Source of the DNA: Mycteria americana
Lineage: Eukaryota; Chordata; Aves; Ciconiiformes; Ciconiidae
Length of the DNA stretch: 64,000 nucleotides
Reading direction: 5' to 3'
Assembly: GCF_035582795.1 (NCBI RefSeq)
Contig: NC_134383.1
Location: forward strand, 503,501-567,500
Shown here: one piece after another, positions 32,501-46,126 of the stretch
How the letters are laid out: each line of letters opens with the position of its first letter
Position numbering within the stretch: position 1 is the stretch's first letter
Notes under the pieces: model-generated
What the model saw: only the letters and a program-made list of their open reading frames with translations
The model's database searches: none
What the model was told of the DNA's origin: nothing
Made by a program: the position numbers and the translations under genes

Positions 32501-34670
32501 CTAATTCCACTTTTACTAACAGGAGCCAGACTGCGCTGAGAAAACCTGAGCTTTCAGCTTTGCATTCTTCCGAAAGAGTTTTCAATTTGCGAGGGGCGAA
32601 TGGAGCACGAGCCCGGGCGTGCGCTGGAGGAGCAGCTCCGAGAGAGCCTTTCATGTGAACCAGCCCGTGGAAGAAGTAATGGGCATGAAAGCAGAGCCAC
32701 GGGGGGTAAAGTCCTGAATAGTTTGGTGGGAATATTTTCTCCTCTTTCAGTCCAGGCATACTTCCTTCCCCGAAGTCCCCAGTAGAAACGGATGCGCTGG
32801 AACCCATTGAGTTTGGCACAAGTTCAGTGCAAAACTTAATTGGCCCGCGTTCACTGGGGCTGGCCCGACAGCCCAGCCCCGCGTCCCCCCGCTCCCCCGC
32901 CTTCCGGATGCGCTTCCCTCGGAACACCAAGCGCGTGCCTGATGGGCGGCCAGGCTCTGCTCCCGCTCCCGCTCCGGGTAGGGCTGCCCTGGGAGCGGGA
33001 AGCCCTGCCCGGGAACAGAAAGCCTCTCTGCCTGCTCGACGGGGCAGAGCAGCTCGCTTGCCCCTGGGGCAAGCAGTTAAATCCTGAATTTGCACAGCAT
33101 TTTCAAAGATGTCCACCAAAGTCTATTTTCCTACATTTCCTCTAGCGTTCTCTGCCTAGAATTCTAGTTTATTCTGTATAAAAGCAGCTGTGGTTTTGCA
33201 CCACGTGTGTATGGTGCGGTGTCTGCGGAAGTGCCAAGCACCTCGGTTCTGCTGTGGTTCCAGAGCCGGCCGGGAAGCGGTCTTCTCTTATACACTAGGT
33301 ATATGAAATGTAAGAGGCTGGCAACCAAACCCACAGAATTCCCGATCATTACGTCCAAGGCACAACGGTAGAGTGCAGCCCAAGTGATGAACAACGCACC
33401 TACCCCCTGCATCTTTTCCGATTTGACGTCTTTGTCCTCAACCCCAGTCTCGGCAGCCTGCTTCCCACAGCAGGACAAACCGACCCGTGAGCAGCCACAA
33501 AATAAAAATTAAAAACCCGAGGGAGCTGGGTGAGCACGGCGGGGGGTAGGAAGCGGGTCGAGGGGCTCTGCCGCAGCGTGCAGAGCCCCCAGCCCCGCCG
33601 CCGGGACCCTCAGCGTCGCTGGGGCAGGCGCTGCCGGCACCGCCTCGGCGCTCCCCTCTGCCGCCCGCGCGGTTCAGAGCGGGCCCTGCGGGAAAGCGTC
33701 GGCGGGAACAAAGCGCTGCGAGCTAACAACGGGTTCCAGCGTTCTGCTGCTGATCATAATTGACCACTTGAAGCCTGAGCTACGGTGCTAATTTGATAGG
33801 ACTGTAATCAATTGTGTTTCTCACTCTCAAATGTCGGGGAAAAAAAGAGAAGTGGGAAAGTTAATTTGAGGGTTTTTTGCCCACCGCTGCAGCAGAACCC
33901 CCTCGTCCCTTATCATTTCTGTTAGGAGCAGACTGCTTTGTTGGAAACACTGGAATGCGGAGGACCCCTGCTCCAAAGAAGATCCATCCTCAGCAAGGCA
34001 GGCACGGAGGCCGTCTGCGGCACGGCCACCGTATGGCTTTTAGCTTTCTACGAGGGATGCGATGCTTGCAGGAGCCATCCTGGCTCCGAGCAGGAGAAGC
34101 AGCGGCGGGCCGGGCTCGGAGTGCCACTGGTGATGGCCATCACCCAGGCCAGGCGGGGAGGGAGCAGATGTCTTAATCCTGCTCCTGCCCCTGGACTCGA
34201 TCCAAGCCAGACTGAAGTCAGTGCAAATCTTCCCGTGCGCTCTCCCCCGGGCTTTGAGCCAGGCGGCTAGCGGCGTGCTGAGTTCCTAGGACGCAAGGCA
34301 GACGGAAAGCCCGAGCGGAGCTGCCGCGCGACTCCCACGCAAACGCACGAGCGGTTTGTGCTGTGAGGAGGACGCAAATACCGCCCTTAACGCCGCCGCC
34401 GCCCAGGGAAGCGCTGGAGACCTTCCCGCGGAAATCATGCATCGCTGGGCGCAGCGAGCCCCCTCCGAGCATCCTCGGCGGCACGCTCCTGCCCCCGCCT
34501 GCGTCCCCGTCTGCTCGGCGGCGATGCCCAGCTCAGCGCCGAGGGACAGGACGGGCCGTGCACCGCCTGCATCCACGGGCCGTCGGCGCTGCGGAGGATG
34601 AATCCGTTCCCGCTTATGTGTTTGTTTTCGCGGGGCGGTACAGCGAATGACAGCTAATAAACTGCCTGCC
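29540..34670. other. Intergenic sequence without recognised gene
   Basis: Mixed composition. It holds an interrupted T-run (T17 at 32270-32286, then C and T8) and a short CG-rich palindrome at 31636-31662. An AT-rich part at about 32020-32290 may be another non-coding island. No known repeat or coding domain was found on either strand. Confidence 0.4.
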
Positions 34671-34679
34671 GGCGACCTC

Positions 34680-34970
34680 CCTTCCCGTGTCCTTTGAAGC
34701 TAAGCTAACGGCTGGCTTTGAACCCCCTCTGTTTATTATGTGCGGCAAAGCTTACGCGCTTCTCGGCTGACATAAATTATAGAGCATTAGTAGAGAGAAA
34801 AGGAGGAAGATAATGCAAAATGCCCTCCCAACTAACTTTGCTAATTAAACCACCTCTGAAACCTTCCCAAACATCCCCGTGTTATGACAACGTGAATAGC
34901 ACATTCCAGTGAAACTATTAAATTTATATTGTGCAGATAAAATTCAAATGAGACCATTATTACTGGGTAA
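34680..34970. other. AT-rich island, possible conserved non-coding element
   Basis: CpG-poor sequence with several TAAT/ATTA cores (CATAAATTATAGAGCATTAG, TTTGCTAATTAAACC). It is flanked by CpG-rich DNA. Function is inferred from composition only. Confidence 0.35.
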
Positions 34971-34974
34971 TAGC

Positions 34975-37900
34975 GGCTGAGCCACCGTGTCGCACCGAGC
35001 CCGAACGAGGCTTTATTCACAGCCCAGGGACGGACGTCTCTGGCCTCCCCTGCCATCCCTGCGAAAGCACTAACAAAGGACGCTCAAACTATTTTTTCCA
35101 GTTATTGAGGCTTTTAATTGCTTCACGTAAACATCTGAAAGGACTGGCTTTTCAGAGGGTCTCTTCGGGAGACCTCTCCTGCCCCTTCGAGATGTTTCAG
35201 AGAGGTGCTGCCCGAGTCCCCGCGCCCCTCGCAGCAAGCCTCACCAGCGAGCGAGCAGCTTTTACGGAGCCACTGTTGCGCTCGGTAGCAAGTCTCCCCC
35301 CTAAAAACTCAAGGGCTTTTTCCAACCTGGCGACGCGCTCCGCTCCCATCCTGTCTGCTCAAGGCATCCTTGTTTTCAAACCCGCTTCCGATACCGCAGG
35401 AGGAGGATTTATTTCTTTTGTCGGGTTTTTTTTTTTTTTCTAAAGGGCTGAAAAGGAGGCTTTCTAGCGGGCAGAGGAGTCGTCCCTTGGCAGACTCCCG
35501 CTCTCGATCCCGCTTGCGAGGAGGGGACTGATAACACGCTCGTCCGGCAAGGGTCCGAGAGCGGCTCCACCTTCCTCCAGAGCGGAATACAAATGTCTCG
35601 GGCCGGGGCCTGGCGAGTACCCTCCATTCACTGCCTGTTACCCTTATGCCAAAGGCAGCGATCCTTTAAGACGTCCCAAAGGCAGAGGCATCCCTCTGAG
35701 CCTGGGTCATTTCTCCCCCTGCCTGCTCTCGCCAAGACACCCACAACACCGAGCAAATGCACGCCTGCCAGCTCTTCCCGCTGGCTTAGAGCGGATGGCA
35801 GCAAATCTTCAGGCTGTGACGTTACGGCGCGTAAAACGGGAATTGATCGCCGTGACCAGAACCATATTCATTGTGGAGGTTCACGTGCTCCCGCAATTAA
35901 GTTCTGAAACGCCACGGGCGGCACGAGGATCAGGTGGACTTTGCAAGAGCTGCTCTTTTCGCGGAGCATTTTTTTTGGCCAAAATAACCTTTCGGAAATG
36001 GGGAGCGGCATCCTGCCCCTCAACCATCCCTCCCAATTCCTTGCGGTCTTTGGGTGGGGTGCTTGGGAAGCCTCCCTCTGCGGTTTGCAGGACGAAGCTG
36101 CTTTTGTGCCACGCACGCTAACGGAAACACGTCGTGAAACCTGCCGTTCGTTCTGCTGTTGCTTCTGCAGAGCGGATCTCACCTCCAAAAGGTGAATGAG
36201 GATCACCGGACACATCAGCACCACGGCTAAAAGCAGAGGAGCCGAGTGTGCCGGTACCCCCCTGCCGCCGCGAAAAGCCTCCCCCCGCTCCGTCTCCATC
36301 GCCTGGCAGTCATTAAGGGGAACCGAGCTGGCGGAGGAGCCCTTTGATCCTCGCCCCTCCGCTGCTCGGGGTAATTGCCGTGCTCATCCCAGGGGAGGGC
36401 ATGCCAGGGAGGAGAACAAACCTCGCAGAGCAGCTGCGCCAGCCTGGCGCGGAGCGTCGGGGGGGCGTCGCCGCGGGGTCCGGCGGTTACCGGCGAGCAG
36501 CACCCCCAGCGCCGCGGTCGTTCCCGCAGGATGTTTGTTCGGGGCTCAGATTAGAGCCCCAGCTCCGTGACTTGGCCCTGTAAATCCGAGTTAGGGCCCT
36601 TCCTCACCTCTGGCTGGGGCCGGGAGGGAGCGGGCAGCTGCCGCCGGCAAACACAGAGCCCGGCTCACCAAACGTGCGCGGTTTACGCAGCGCCGGACCG
36701 AGGGGATGCTTTAGAGCATCCCTCCGCAGAGCGTCCATCCCCTACAGAGAAAGCCTCGCTAAGCAGGATACGGCCCGTCCCCGTTGCCCCTCCAGGCGAC
36801 CGGTTCCCCTGAAACCCAGATAAGCACCACCCAGCACGCCGCCATCGTCCCGGGGGAAGCAGCCCCGAGCGCAGCGCTCCCTGCTCAGCGCTGCTTTCAC
36901 ATCATCCCCCCAAAATAAGTGGTGCCGCGCAGATCAAGTCCTATCTGGGCGCAGCGCTGCACGTTCGCCTTCTCCCCCGCGATACGTCATCTGCAAAGCA
37001 GAAAGTCCCGGGTAAGGCAGCTACAGCCTTTTCACGCCGTCCGCCTCGGACGTACGGAGCCACAAAGGGAGTTTCCCCTTTTCTCACAGCAATACCCTGC
37101 CGACGCCAGTGGAAAAGGTGCAGGGATTAAGGCTCGGGCCGGTACAGCACGATGGGCTGCTGTCCCCGCGTGCCGGGGGAGATTTGCGAGCCAAGGGGCT
37201 GCAACAGCAACGCCCCGCTGCAGACATTTCGGATCACATCGGGAAGGAAGAGCCCTTGCTCCCCAGGCCAAAGCTCGGCGCTGCAAAGCCTGCCGCCCGA
37301 GTGAATTCATTATTTGGGGGCGATCGTATTTTACTGACGGGTGGTCATCGTTTGCCACCGTAGGACTAATTAGCTGTCGGGCCCTGGAGCTTTTTGTCTG
37401 GCTGCTTTGTTTTCGTCGTTATTCCCTCCAGGCAAACAGCAGATATAAACAGCTTTCGTTCCTTGAATAAGGCGCGGCAAGAGTTTTCACTCAAAGCAGA
37501 AATGAGAGACTGAGCTGGAGACGAGTTTTTACGCGGCTCAGATGTTTCGATAACTCCGTGCACGTGTCCGCGCACACCCGAGCGCGTTTACAGCGGCCTC
37601 TCTGCCTGCAGATCCCAGGTGACGCCAGGAGCGAGCACGCCGAAACGGGATCAGCGACTCCGTAAAGAAGAAACTCCAAAGAAAAGAGCAGCTTTTGCCT
37701 CCAGGTCTGGATCTTGCAAGCCCTGAACACGTGATAAATTCTGCTAGGGGAAAACATTTCTGTACAGCTGCTGTGCTTACAGGCGCGGGCGGCTTGGAAA
37801 GGCATCAGATGGAGCTCTGGATGTTTACTATTATTTATCCTTTGTATTTTCGTGGTGCCAAGAGGCCCTGGGTACTGAACAGCCCCTCGTGCAAGGTACT

Positions 37901-40205
37901 GTACACACACGAGAAGGCACGTTTCCCCCCAGACCCATAGAAGTTAAAAAAAAAAAAAAAAATTAGAGACTATAGATATAGTACTGCTGGACGAGAGCTC
38001 ACCCTAAAAAGTTATATATAACTATAAAGCGATTTAATTGCAGACCCACATGATGAATGTCACGGCCCGGTTTCTATTCTTGAGCCAGCCCTCCCCCCTC
38101 GCCGAGGCTCCTTTTGGGTGGGCGCGGGAGGGATCCGGAGGAAACCGAGCGCTTCCCCTTCAGACCTCCCTGGGTGGCGTTCACACGGATGCAATCGTTG
38201 GCGAGCAGCATCCACGATGCAGAAGTACAAACTGCGACATCTCCCGGTATCGAGCGGGGAGCGGAGGGGAGCTGCTGAGATCAGGCTCCGCTCTGATCTA
38301 ACCTGCATTTCCCCGGTTTAAAAATCTTAATTGAAACGCTGCTTGAAAGCCCCCCGCTCTCTTCCAAATGCCAGGAGGGGAGATAAACCCGAGCGTTTGC
38401 CCAGGATGCCAAAGCAAATGGAAAGAAAGCCAAAGCGCTGGTTTTTCTGAAAATACCGTTTTCTGCAAACACAAACGTACGTTCCCGCTCCCCCCGCCTC
38501 GCCTGCACCGCGGCCCATCGCTGGCAGAGGCACGGACGCGTTCCTTCTCCGGAGAGGGGCAGGAGGGGCTGGGAAATCCCCTCCCAGCCAAGGCGTGAGC
38601 AGCAAGCGAGCGCTGCTGCCGGGCACCGGGCAGGCATCGGCTCCGGCCGCCGCAGCCGGGAAGCGGCGCTGCCATCCCTCTCCAATTGCCGTCCCCCTCT
38701 CGGGTTTGGAAAGAGGGAGAGGAAGACGAGGAGAAGAAGGGCGACCGCAAAGCTGGGATGCGAAGGCCTGCGGCACCGCTCGCCGCGACGGCGCATCGTG
38801 GTATCCCAAGCCGCAAACGCGAAGAACCGGTCCAAGCGGCCCAGCTCTCCTGCGGCGGGCTCACCGCCCCCGCCCGCGATGCTGCGTTTCGTCCCGCTCC
38901 CTCCGGTGCTTCTAAAAACAGTTTAAACAAAAGAAACCAAACACAGAAAGAGAGAGGGTTTCGAGGATCCGCGAGCCTCTAGCAAATGTAAACAGAGGGT
39001 ATATATCTATTTAATAAGGAGTAATCCCGTACCGCGCCGCTCAGCCTCACAGCAAACAGAGGGAGCAATTTGCCGAGCCCCTCCGAAGGCTGCTTGCTCT
39101 GCTCCGCTCCGTCGCACAGTTCATTTCACGAGAGCAGAAGAGACCGAAGATAAGTATTGATTTTGGGGAGAATGAAGCTTCCAGGCCTCATTCTCCACGG
39201 GCGGCGGGGAATCAGCGCAAAGTCGGGGCGTGCGTCGGCCAGGCGTTTTCACACCGAGGCGCGGGCGACGGGCAGCCCCAGCTTTGCCCCCGAAGCGCTC
39301 CCTCTGCTTGGGGACACCCCGCCGGCCCCGGGATCGGCTCCCCAGGCGCCTGCGTTGTGCCCAGGCTCTCCCTTCTGCCCGCACCAGCGTTCTCCGAGCC
39401 CTGCAGCCTCGCCAGGCAGCTATTTTACACGGGAGAAAGGGGGAAAAAAAACCCCGACCGGCCAGAAACTGATTAGCTGGTAATTACATTTTGCAACGTC
39501 TGCTACTCGCTACCACGTGTTTTATTATTTCTATTCTAAAAATTGGAATAGACTGAGTTTTTTGCCGCCTGGAACTGCCTTGAAAAACGTGGCGGGCTCC
39601 GGCTCGACAGCAGCGGCAGAGCGAGCGCGGCAGGAGACCCTGCGGCACGCAGGGACCCTGTCAGAGGCCGCGCTGAAGCGGCGCCGGCCCGGCGGCTAGT
39701 TACGCCGTTCCTCGGGGCGCAGCAGACGAACCGCTTGTTCATGTAGGAACACCAGAGCTCAAAAACAGGCGAGGTGTTACAGGGAGGGAACTAAAAAGCG
39801 GGGCTTTCATCTGAAGGATGCGGCGCGCCTTTGATAGGGCTCGGAGAAAAGCTCTTTTCTCAGGGGGATAATAATTATTTTTTTTTGCTTTGAGAAGTCC
39901 GGCTGGTTGGATCTTCACAGGCTCGCGGAGCTCCCCTCCCCACCTCCTCGCATTTCTACTTCAAAACAGAAGGGAAGAAGTCCCAAACAGCATCGTTTTG
40001 TTGATCAAAACCCTGCGCTAAACGCTGGCCCAGATGAAGAAGCCAGACAGGAGCTTTTCATTATCGCCAGATGAAAACAACACCTCGCTCGGCCTCGGCG
40101 AGCGGAGGATGGCTACGGCGGGCTTCTCCCCTACCCAGGCAGCTATATTTTATAAGCAAAGGAGCTGCGTGCACGTCTCCGGCCGTATGCACAGCCAGAG
40201 ACAGC
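34975..40205. other. Intergenic sequence without recognised gene
   Basis: GC-rich blocks alternate with short AT-rich ones. An A17 run lies at 37946-37962, with no evident target duplication or retrocopy beside it. Open frames are compositional. Confidence 0.4.
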
Positions 40206-40209
40206 CAGA

Positions 40210-40390
40210 TTATCTTGCTCTGGGCGCCGGCATTTAGAATCAAATGGTTTTCTTTCATCTGGCCAAGTAAATCTCTTCCCAACACTTGTGAGCCTGATTG
40301 CTGCCAATTTCCGCCGCAGAAACGCAGCCGTTTGGAGGGGAAGGCATTAGTAACTAAAAGATACTCATAACATTTCAAATGAAGCCCTTT
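40210..40390. other. Possible conserved non-coding element
   Basis: Moderately AT-rich, CpG-poor sequence between CpG-rich flanks. No repeat family was recognised, and conservation could not be tested. Confidence 0.3.
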
Positions 40391-40734
40391 TCTTTCTTTG
40401 CTTTTCTCTGTTCCCCATCCCACCTCGGGCTGTGTCTCAGCGTTTTGCTCTCCGTTCTTGGGGAAGAAGAGACCTTTCTGCGTGTGAGCTCCACCCGCCC
40501 CAGTCCCCTGCCCGGACACGAAGGCGTTTCTGCTTGGAGGGATGAGCCCCCTTTGCAGCTGGGGCCCCGCATACATCCACCCCCCTGTATAATATACGTA
40601 TATTCTACAGGAGAGGACTTGAAGCGTCCCCCCTCAGCGCTACGCGGAGCCGCAGTCTTTCAGGGTGCGTACGGGCGCCAGGCTACGACCATTTTCCGCT
40701 CATCCTTATGCGCCTGAATATTGCCGCACATATG

Positions 40735-41020
40735 TTATGAAAAATTACCCGCTGCTTGGAGAGCTCGGCGATACAATAAGCTCCACATCAACATTAATGA
40801 ACCCCTGTCTCTCCTGCGAGAGAAAGCTAATGTAATAACGGCGTTATATTCAGCAAACAAATGCTTGAGACAATTTTTTTTAAGCACCAGACAGTAAACA
40901 GGACCTAAAATATCCTCATGAATTACAAGAGTCTAAAATCCTCTACTGAGAAATTAATTTAATAGCAGTAAATACTGGAGCAATTTCCCCCATGTGAAAT
41001 GCCACTGCAACGTTCAGCTA
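40735..41020. other. AT-rich island, possible conserved non-coding element
   Basis: About 280 bp with dense ATTA/TTAAT cores (ATCAACATTAATGAACCCC, GAAATTAATTTAATAGCAG) and few CpG. It is among the most enhancer-like stretches in the window by eye. Confidence 0.35.
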
Positions 41021-41559
41021 AAAAGTTTCATTTAAGCGGCACGTGGGCACTTGCATGGGGATGGAAACATTTTTCATGCCATAATGGTATTTTGGCTAGG
41101 CGGGAGAGGAAGAACCTCCTTCCCTCCTGCGCTGGCACCGGGGCGCGGGACGCGCCTTCCCCCGCGGAAGGAGCCGTGTAAAGGAGAGGGAGAGCGCTAC
41201 AGGGGAATCGCAAGGGGGAAAATAAAAAAAATTTTAAAATTGGGAACAAACTGCCGGTTTAGGGAATTCCTTAAAATTTAGCCTCCCTGGCCGCAAAATG
41301 GACAGCGCTGCTCAGCCCCACCTTCCATCCGGCCACGGAAGAAGGGGAACGCGGCGCTAGGGCTGGTAATTCCCATTGATTTTTTGGATAAGGCTTCATA
41401 CCCCAGAGGGGCCTCGTCTCCGAGAAGCGGCATCTGCCGAGACCACCGATCGGCGCCTGCGTTCTCCGGCCATAATGAGATCTGGGAGAGGACGGAGGAG
41501 CCGGCGCGCCGGCCTTCAGGGAGGAAACGGGCTTTGAAGGGAATTACGTTAATCAGAGT

Positions 41560-41780
41560 AGCCTTCTCCCCGCATCTGTTCGGCTGTTATTCTGAGCAAA
41601 ATTAATCGGTCTAAGGAAAGATCTGATCGTAATGACAATCTGGTCCGCGCAGCGGGAGATTTTATAAAGGAGTTGAACTGTGGCTCATTGAAAACACTTA
41701 AAGTAATTAGTTACAGGGCTACTTGCTTTCTTTCCTTTCTAATAGTAATAATGGTTATTAATGTTTACAAATTACAGCGG
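41560..41780. other. AT-rich island with homeodomain-type cores
   Basis: It contains AAAGTAATTAGTTACAGGG and ATAATGGTTATTAATG, in a stretch poor in CpG. It could be an enhancer. No conservation data are available. Confidence 0.35.
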
Positions 41781-42109
41781 CTCGCTGGAAATGCCAGGAC
41801 GGCTGGAGCGGTTACCCAGGGGAAGCGGGCGCTCCGAGATTCGGCCTCCGCGCTCCCTTGCAGACAGGTTTTCTCTCCCCCCGCTCCAGCGGCCACGGGA
41901 AGCGGCCCCTTCCAGCGAGGCTGCGGGCACGCCGGGACCGGGCGCTCGCAGGTACGAACCGGTTCCGCGTCCGTAAAAGCGGTTTGGCACCGAGGGGCGA
42001 TGGTGCAGCCTCCGCCTTGCCGGGAGACACCGTGGTCTCGCCTGCAAGGTGCCCGGAAAAGGCGAGGAGAGAATCGCTCCGTTGATAAATATGTAGGAGC
42101 AGCTCAAAT

Positions 42110-42250
42110 CAACCTGAACTTTAGGAAAGAAGAAAGATAATTAAAATATAAATAAACATGTTTGTTTCAAAGATTTATGGCAAGCGCTCGACTCAGCCTG
42201 AAGATTAATCAGGGAAGTATAATTACGTCTTCGCACAAAAAAAATTATTA
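42110..42250. other. AT-rich island with forkhead- and homeodomain-type cores
   Basis: CATGTTTGTTTC (a forkhead-like core) is followed by GAAGATTAATCAGGG and GTATAATTACG. The island is short, with CpG-rich DNA on both sides. Confidence 0.3.
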
Positions 42251-42799
42251 AAACCCCTCCCCGCCCCAAACAGCGGAGGAAGGCGGCAGCCGACGCTGCC
42301 AAGCCACGCACGAGGCCGAAGGTCCGAGGAAAGGCAGCACCGCAGGGATGCTGCCGCGCGGGGCCCGGGTCGCGCAGGGGCCGACGGGCTTTGCTCGGCC
42401 CCGCGGGTTTCACGGCACCTTCCCTCGTTTCCCCCGGCGATTCTCCATTTCTCCCTGAAACCGCACGCTTTCGTTCTTGGCTTTTGCTGGCGCGCTACGC
42501 GGCGTGCAGGGAAAACGGGGAGCAGCCGGGGCTGCGTCCCCTTCCCTCGGCCCCGGGTCCCCATCTCGGATGATGGGGGGAAAACTGATCTGGACTCGTT
42601 TTCACCGGGGACCCGGCTCAGAAAGTCAGCGGAGGAGCGGCTGGGCGCCGGGGAGGCTGCGCTGCCGACTGGCACCGCGTACCCGGTAATAAAACCCCAA
42701 CAGCTTCTCCCAAAAGGAAAAGCTGCAGATTCCCGTGCTTGAATCGGTCCAGGAACGGACAAAGACTTTCCTTCCGTTTCTTTTTAATTAACCTCTTTC

Positions 42800-45700
42800 T
42801 GTTCCCGAGAGAAAAAACCCTTTTTATCCTTGTACGTTTGACACCGTTCTAATTTCATCGTTTGCTGAAAATAGCCTGGACGCGTCCCAGTAAAGGAAAT
42901 ATTGCGGCCGAGGCTGGTGGGACTGCCCGGTGTCAGAGCAGCTCGTCACTCCCCATTACAAGCCCGTTTCCCATCACTCAGCGGCGTTGCCGAGCGAGCT
43001 GTCTGGGCCGAGATGGGCCACAGGAGGGCCAAGTTCGGCTTCAGAGAAGCGCGTGCATTTGCCGAGCCCTCAATTCTGCCACGTTTCTGCTGCGCGGGGC
43101 CACGGCGACGTGTGTTTATGGTGCAACGCGTATATTTAAAGTCATTTTTTCCCCTTGCCTGTACAGCCTGAAGCTCGAGACGGCAGCTTGGGGAGGATGC
43201 GAACCCAAATGCAGATGGTTGCGGTTGAGGAGCGGGGCCTGGGTTCTCGCTGTTTGTTTACGTACGATTCAGCAGCACCGTAAACAACGGCTGCCGAGGA
43301 GCGCTTTGCCGTAGCCGTCGCGTGCAGAGCCGAGACAGATCTTCGCCGCGCTCGGCTGTCCGTCGCGAGCCCAGCCTTTCCCCTCTGCCTGGGGTTCTGG
43401 GGGCAAAGCCCGCGGAGCAGGGGCTGCCCTCCATCCCCGCAGCCTCTGTCCCGGCCGGGAACTCTTCACCGGCGCTGCAAGCCCCCGACGCCCTGTTCGG
43501 GCAGCGTGGCCCAGCCCTACGAGCGATGGGCCGGGCGAGACCGCGCAAGGCGATTTCCCCTGCGCCCTCCGCACCGCACGGCCTGCGGACCCCCGAGGAC
43601 GCCCGCTTGCCCACCGGCACAGCGGCACAGACACCTCGCTGCCGACCCGAACTGCCGTAACGCCAAATAATAAAGAAGCAGCGGCAGCTGGGCACCTCGG
43701 GCGTTCCTTAAAAACCAGTGCAATACCCTGAAATCAATATGCCACCCAAACAACGTCACTTCTCACCTCCACACGTAGAGGCCACCCTAAATCAGCTCTC
43801 CTCCCCGAGTACCCCCCCGCCACCGGCGGGTCCCCTCCGGCCCCGGCTCCTCTTGCATCTCACCTCCTGGCTGCATAATTCCGAGTCAAAGCTCTCCCGC
43901 AGCGTTTTGGACCCAGGTTAGAGCAACCGGGTAGGAAAGGTGCTGAGGAGGGGGCCGGGGGAGGTCGGGTAAGCAGAGCGGCTGGCGCGCTGCCGTGGCG
44001 TTGGTCGAATTAGGCCCCGAACGCGGGGAAGCGGCTAAGGGAGCTGCCCCGGCGAGCCCCGCTGGCCTGCCCGGAGGGGGGAACACGCCGGGCAGCTCGA
44101 GCGTGCTGGGATCTCCTTGCTGCCCTGTCCCCCCTCTCAGGCCTCCAAAGCCGCTTCTGGGCATGCCGGGCGTTATCCCGGCAAGGAGCCGTTTTCTCCG
44201 CTCTCCTCCTTTTCTTGTAGCCCCTGCAGACTCTCCAAGGACATTTCAAGGCATAATTATGGTGCTAAATATTATTGCCTGAGCTCGTCTGACCGGCTCA
44301 TCAGCCTGGGGGTGCTGCTCAGTGAAGCTTCTCCGTAACCCCATTATAAGCCGGGACTCTCAGGACGGAGGGGAGGCGGCGGGAGGGGGATGTCGCACCC
44401 TCAGCCTCGCGTTCCTCCCCAGGAAGGGATCAAGCGGCCAGGCCAACGCAAGAGATGGATTTGCAGGGAACCGCGCGCGTGGGTGTGAAACCGTGTGTGT
44501 CGAGCACAAAGATTTGTTTGACATCTCTTTCCACGCAAGGTCAAGTCGTACTCTGCGGCTGCTGACTCAGGCGGCGGGGAGGCCGGGGAGCTCTCCTCCC
44601 AGGCTGCCGGGAGGGTGGGATGCGGCCCCAGCGCGCCGTTATCACACCCAGCCACCCAAGAAGCGCAGTTGCCCTCCCCGCCACTTCCAGCTGCGCAACG
44701 TCACCCCGGCTGCGCCCCGCCAGCCGGGCGCCTCGGCAGTAACGGCGCGGGGCGTACCTGCTCCCACCGGCACGCCTCTCTTCGCCGAACCTTGCGGTGC
44801 TTCCCCCCCATCATTTATTCATGCAGCAGCGTTTGCTCGGAGTTGGGGAAGTTTTCCCGTACGGAGCCCTTCGGAATAAGACATCAGAGAGCTGTTTGCC
44901 AACTGGAAACATAAAAGGAGGAAATACCGTGCAAGCGGCAAACATCTTTACGGCCTCAAAGTCGTTCTCCGTCAGCGGTTCCCTGCACGGAGACTGTCTC
45001 GCTGCCCCGGGCTGTGCACAGGGGAGACTCGCCCCACGGGTCTCTTATTTACCGGCGGGTCCGAGGCCCCGAGGGAGCTCTCCATCACGAGGCAGAGCAC
45101 GTTCTCCGCTCATCGCGTGCGCCAGCCGGGAGATGGGTCTCTGCTCTTCACATTATTTACTTTTTATAGACAAAGCTGCGACCCTGGACTCCTTTTTAAA
45201 GCTTATCCATCACGTACTTCTCTCCTCTCCCGCTCGTCATCGAGCCCGGAGGAGGACGATGTGTGGGCTGGGAGGCAGGATTGGTTCTGCAGCCTCAGCA
45301 CGGGGACGGAGCCGGCAGCGGGGAATCTCCCCTGCCCTTGCTGGCAGTGGGATGGCTGACCCAGTCTGGAAGCATCACCTCCTGCAGAGCCTGTTTGACA
45401 TTCACCGAGCCCGACCGATGCGAGAACACACACGCGCACCCCCCTCTGCAAAATTCAGGCGGTGAGCAAACAGAAAGCCAGAGAGAGTGGAAATCTTTGC
45501 ACGGGAATCAAAAAGAACATGCTGTCATCGGGTAGCGAGCCGAGGCAGACAGCCTTGAGTACAGTACATCGAGTGCTTTATTTAGTGCATCTGGAGAGAG
45601 AACAGGTAAAATAACTGAGTTCAGGGATGAGGCCATGATTCCCGTGGCTTCGGAGAGCTGAGACTACCAATACGAGAGGTCAGAGTGATTTTCGTGAATC

Positions 45701-46126
45701 AGACTAGCGATGCCAGATCCTCTCCTCTCAGCTGGAAAAAGAGGACTGAGAAAGCTTTTCCCCGGTTCTTTAAATGACTCTCCATCTCCGAGAGACCTCA
45801 TGTCATCCCTGGGCGTTTAGCAATCACGCCGCATCTTGGCCGCCTGATGGGAACCCGGAGGCAGCTCCCGGCCTCCGGCACAGCGCGGCCCCTGCCTGCC
45901 GCACCCCGCCGGGGGCTGCTGCCAAACAGAGGGGGAGCTGCCGTGCTCCCCCTCCTCCCCTGCTGCCGCTGTGGTGCCGGGGACTGTCCGTGATGGAGCA
46001 TCACCATACGTATATGGGCACGCACACACGTATATATGCGCACTGGCCGTACGACGGCCAGCCTCGACACCGAAGACAGAGGCAAGGTCGTTCCCTCTCC
46101 ATCCGCACCCTGCGACCCACGCCGGG
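42800..46126. other. Intergenic sequence without recognised gene
   Basis: It is mostly GC-rich. Open frames of up to 222 codons have no domain. An alternating purine-pyrimidine tract with ACGTATAT units occurs at about 46005-46042. Confidence 0.4.

Noticed and set aside
33164-33478. 104-codon minus-strand frame beginning [17 protein letters not shown]
   Set aside because: It looks less composition-driven than most, but has no recognisable domain, no conserved neighbour and no clear splice or promoter context.
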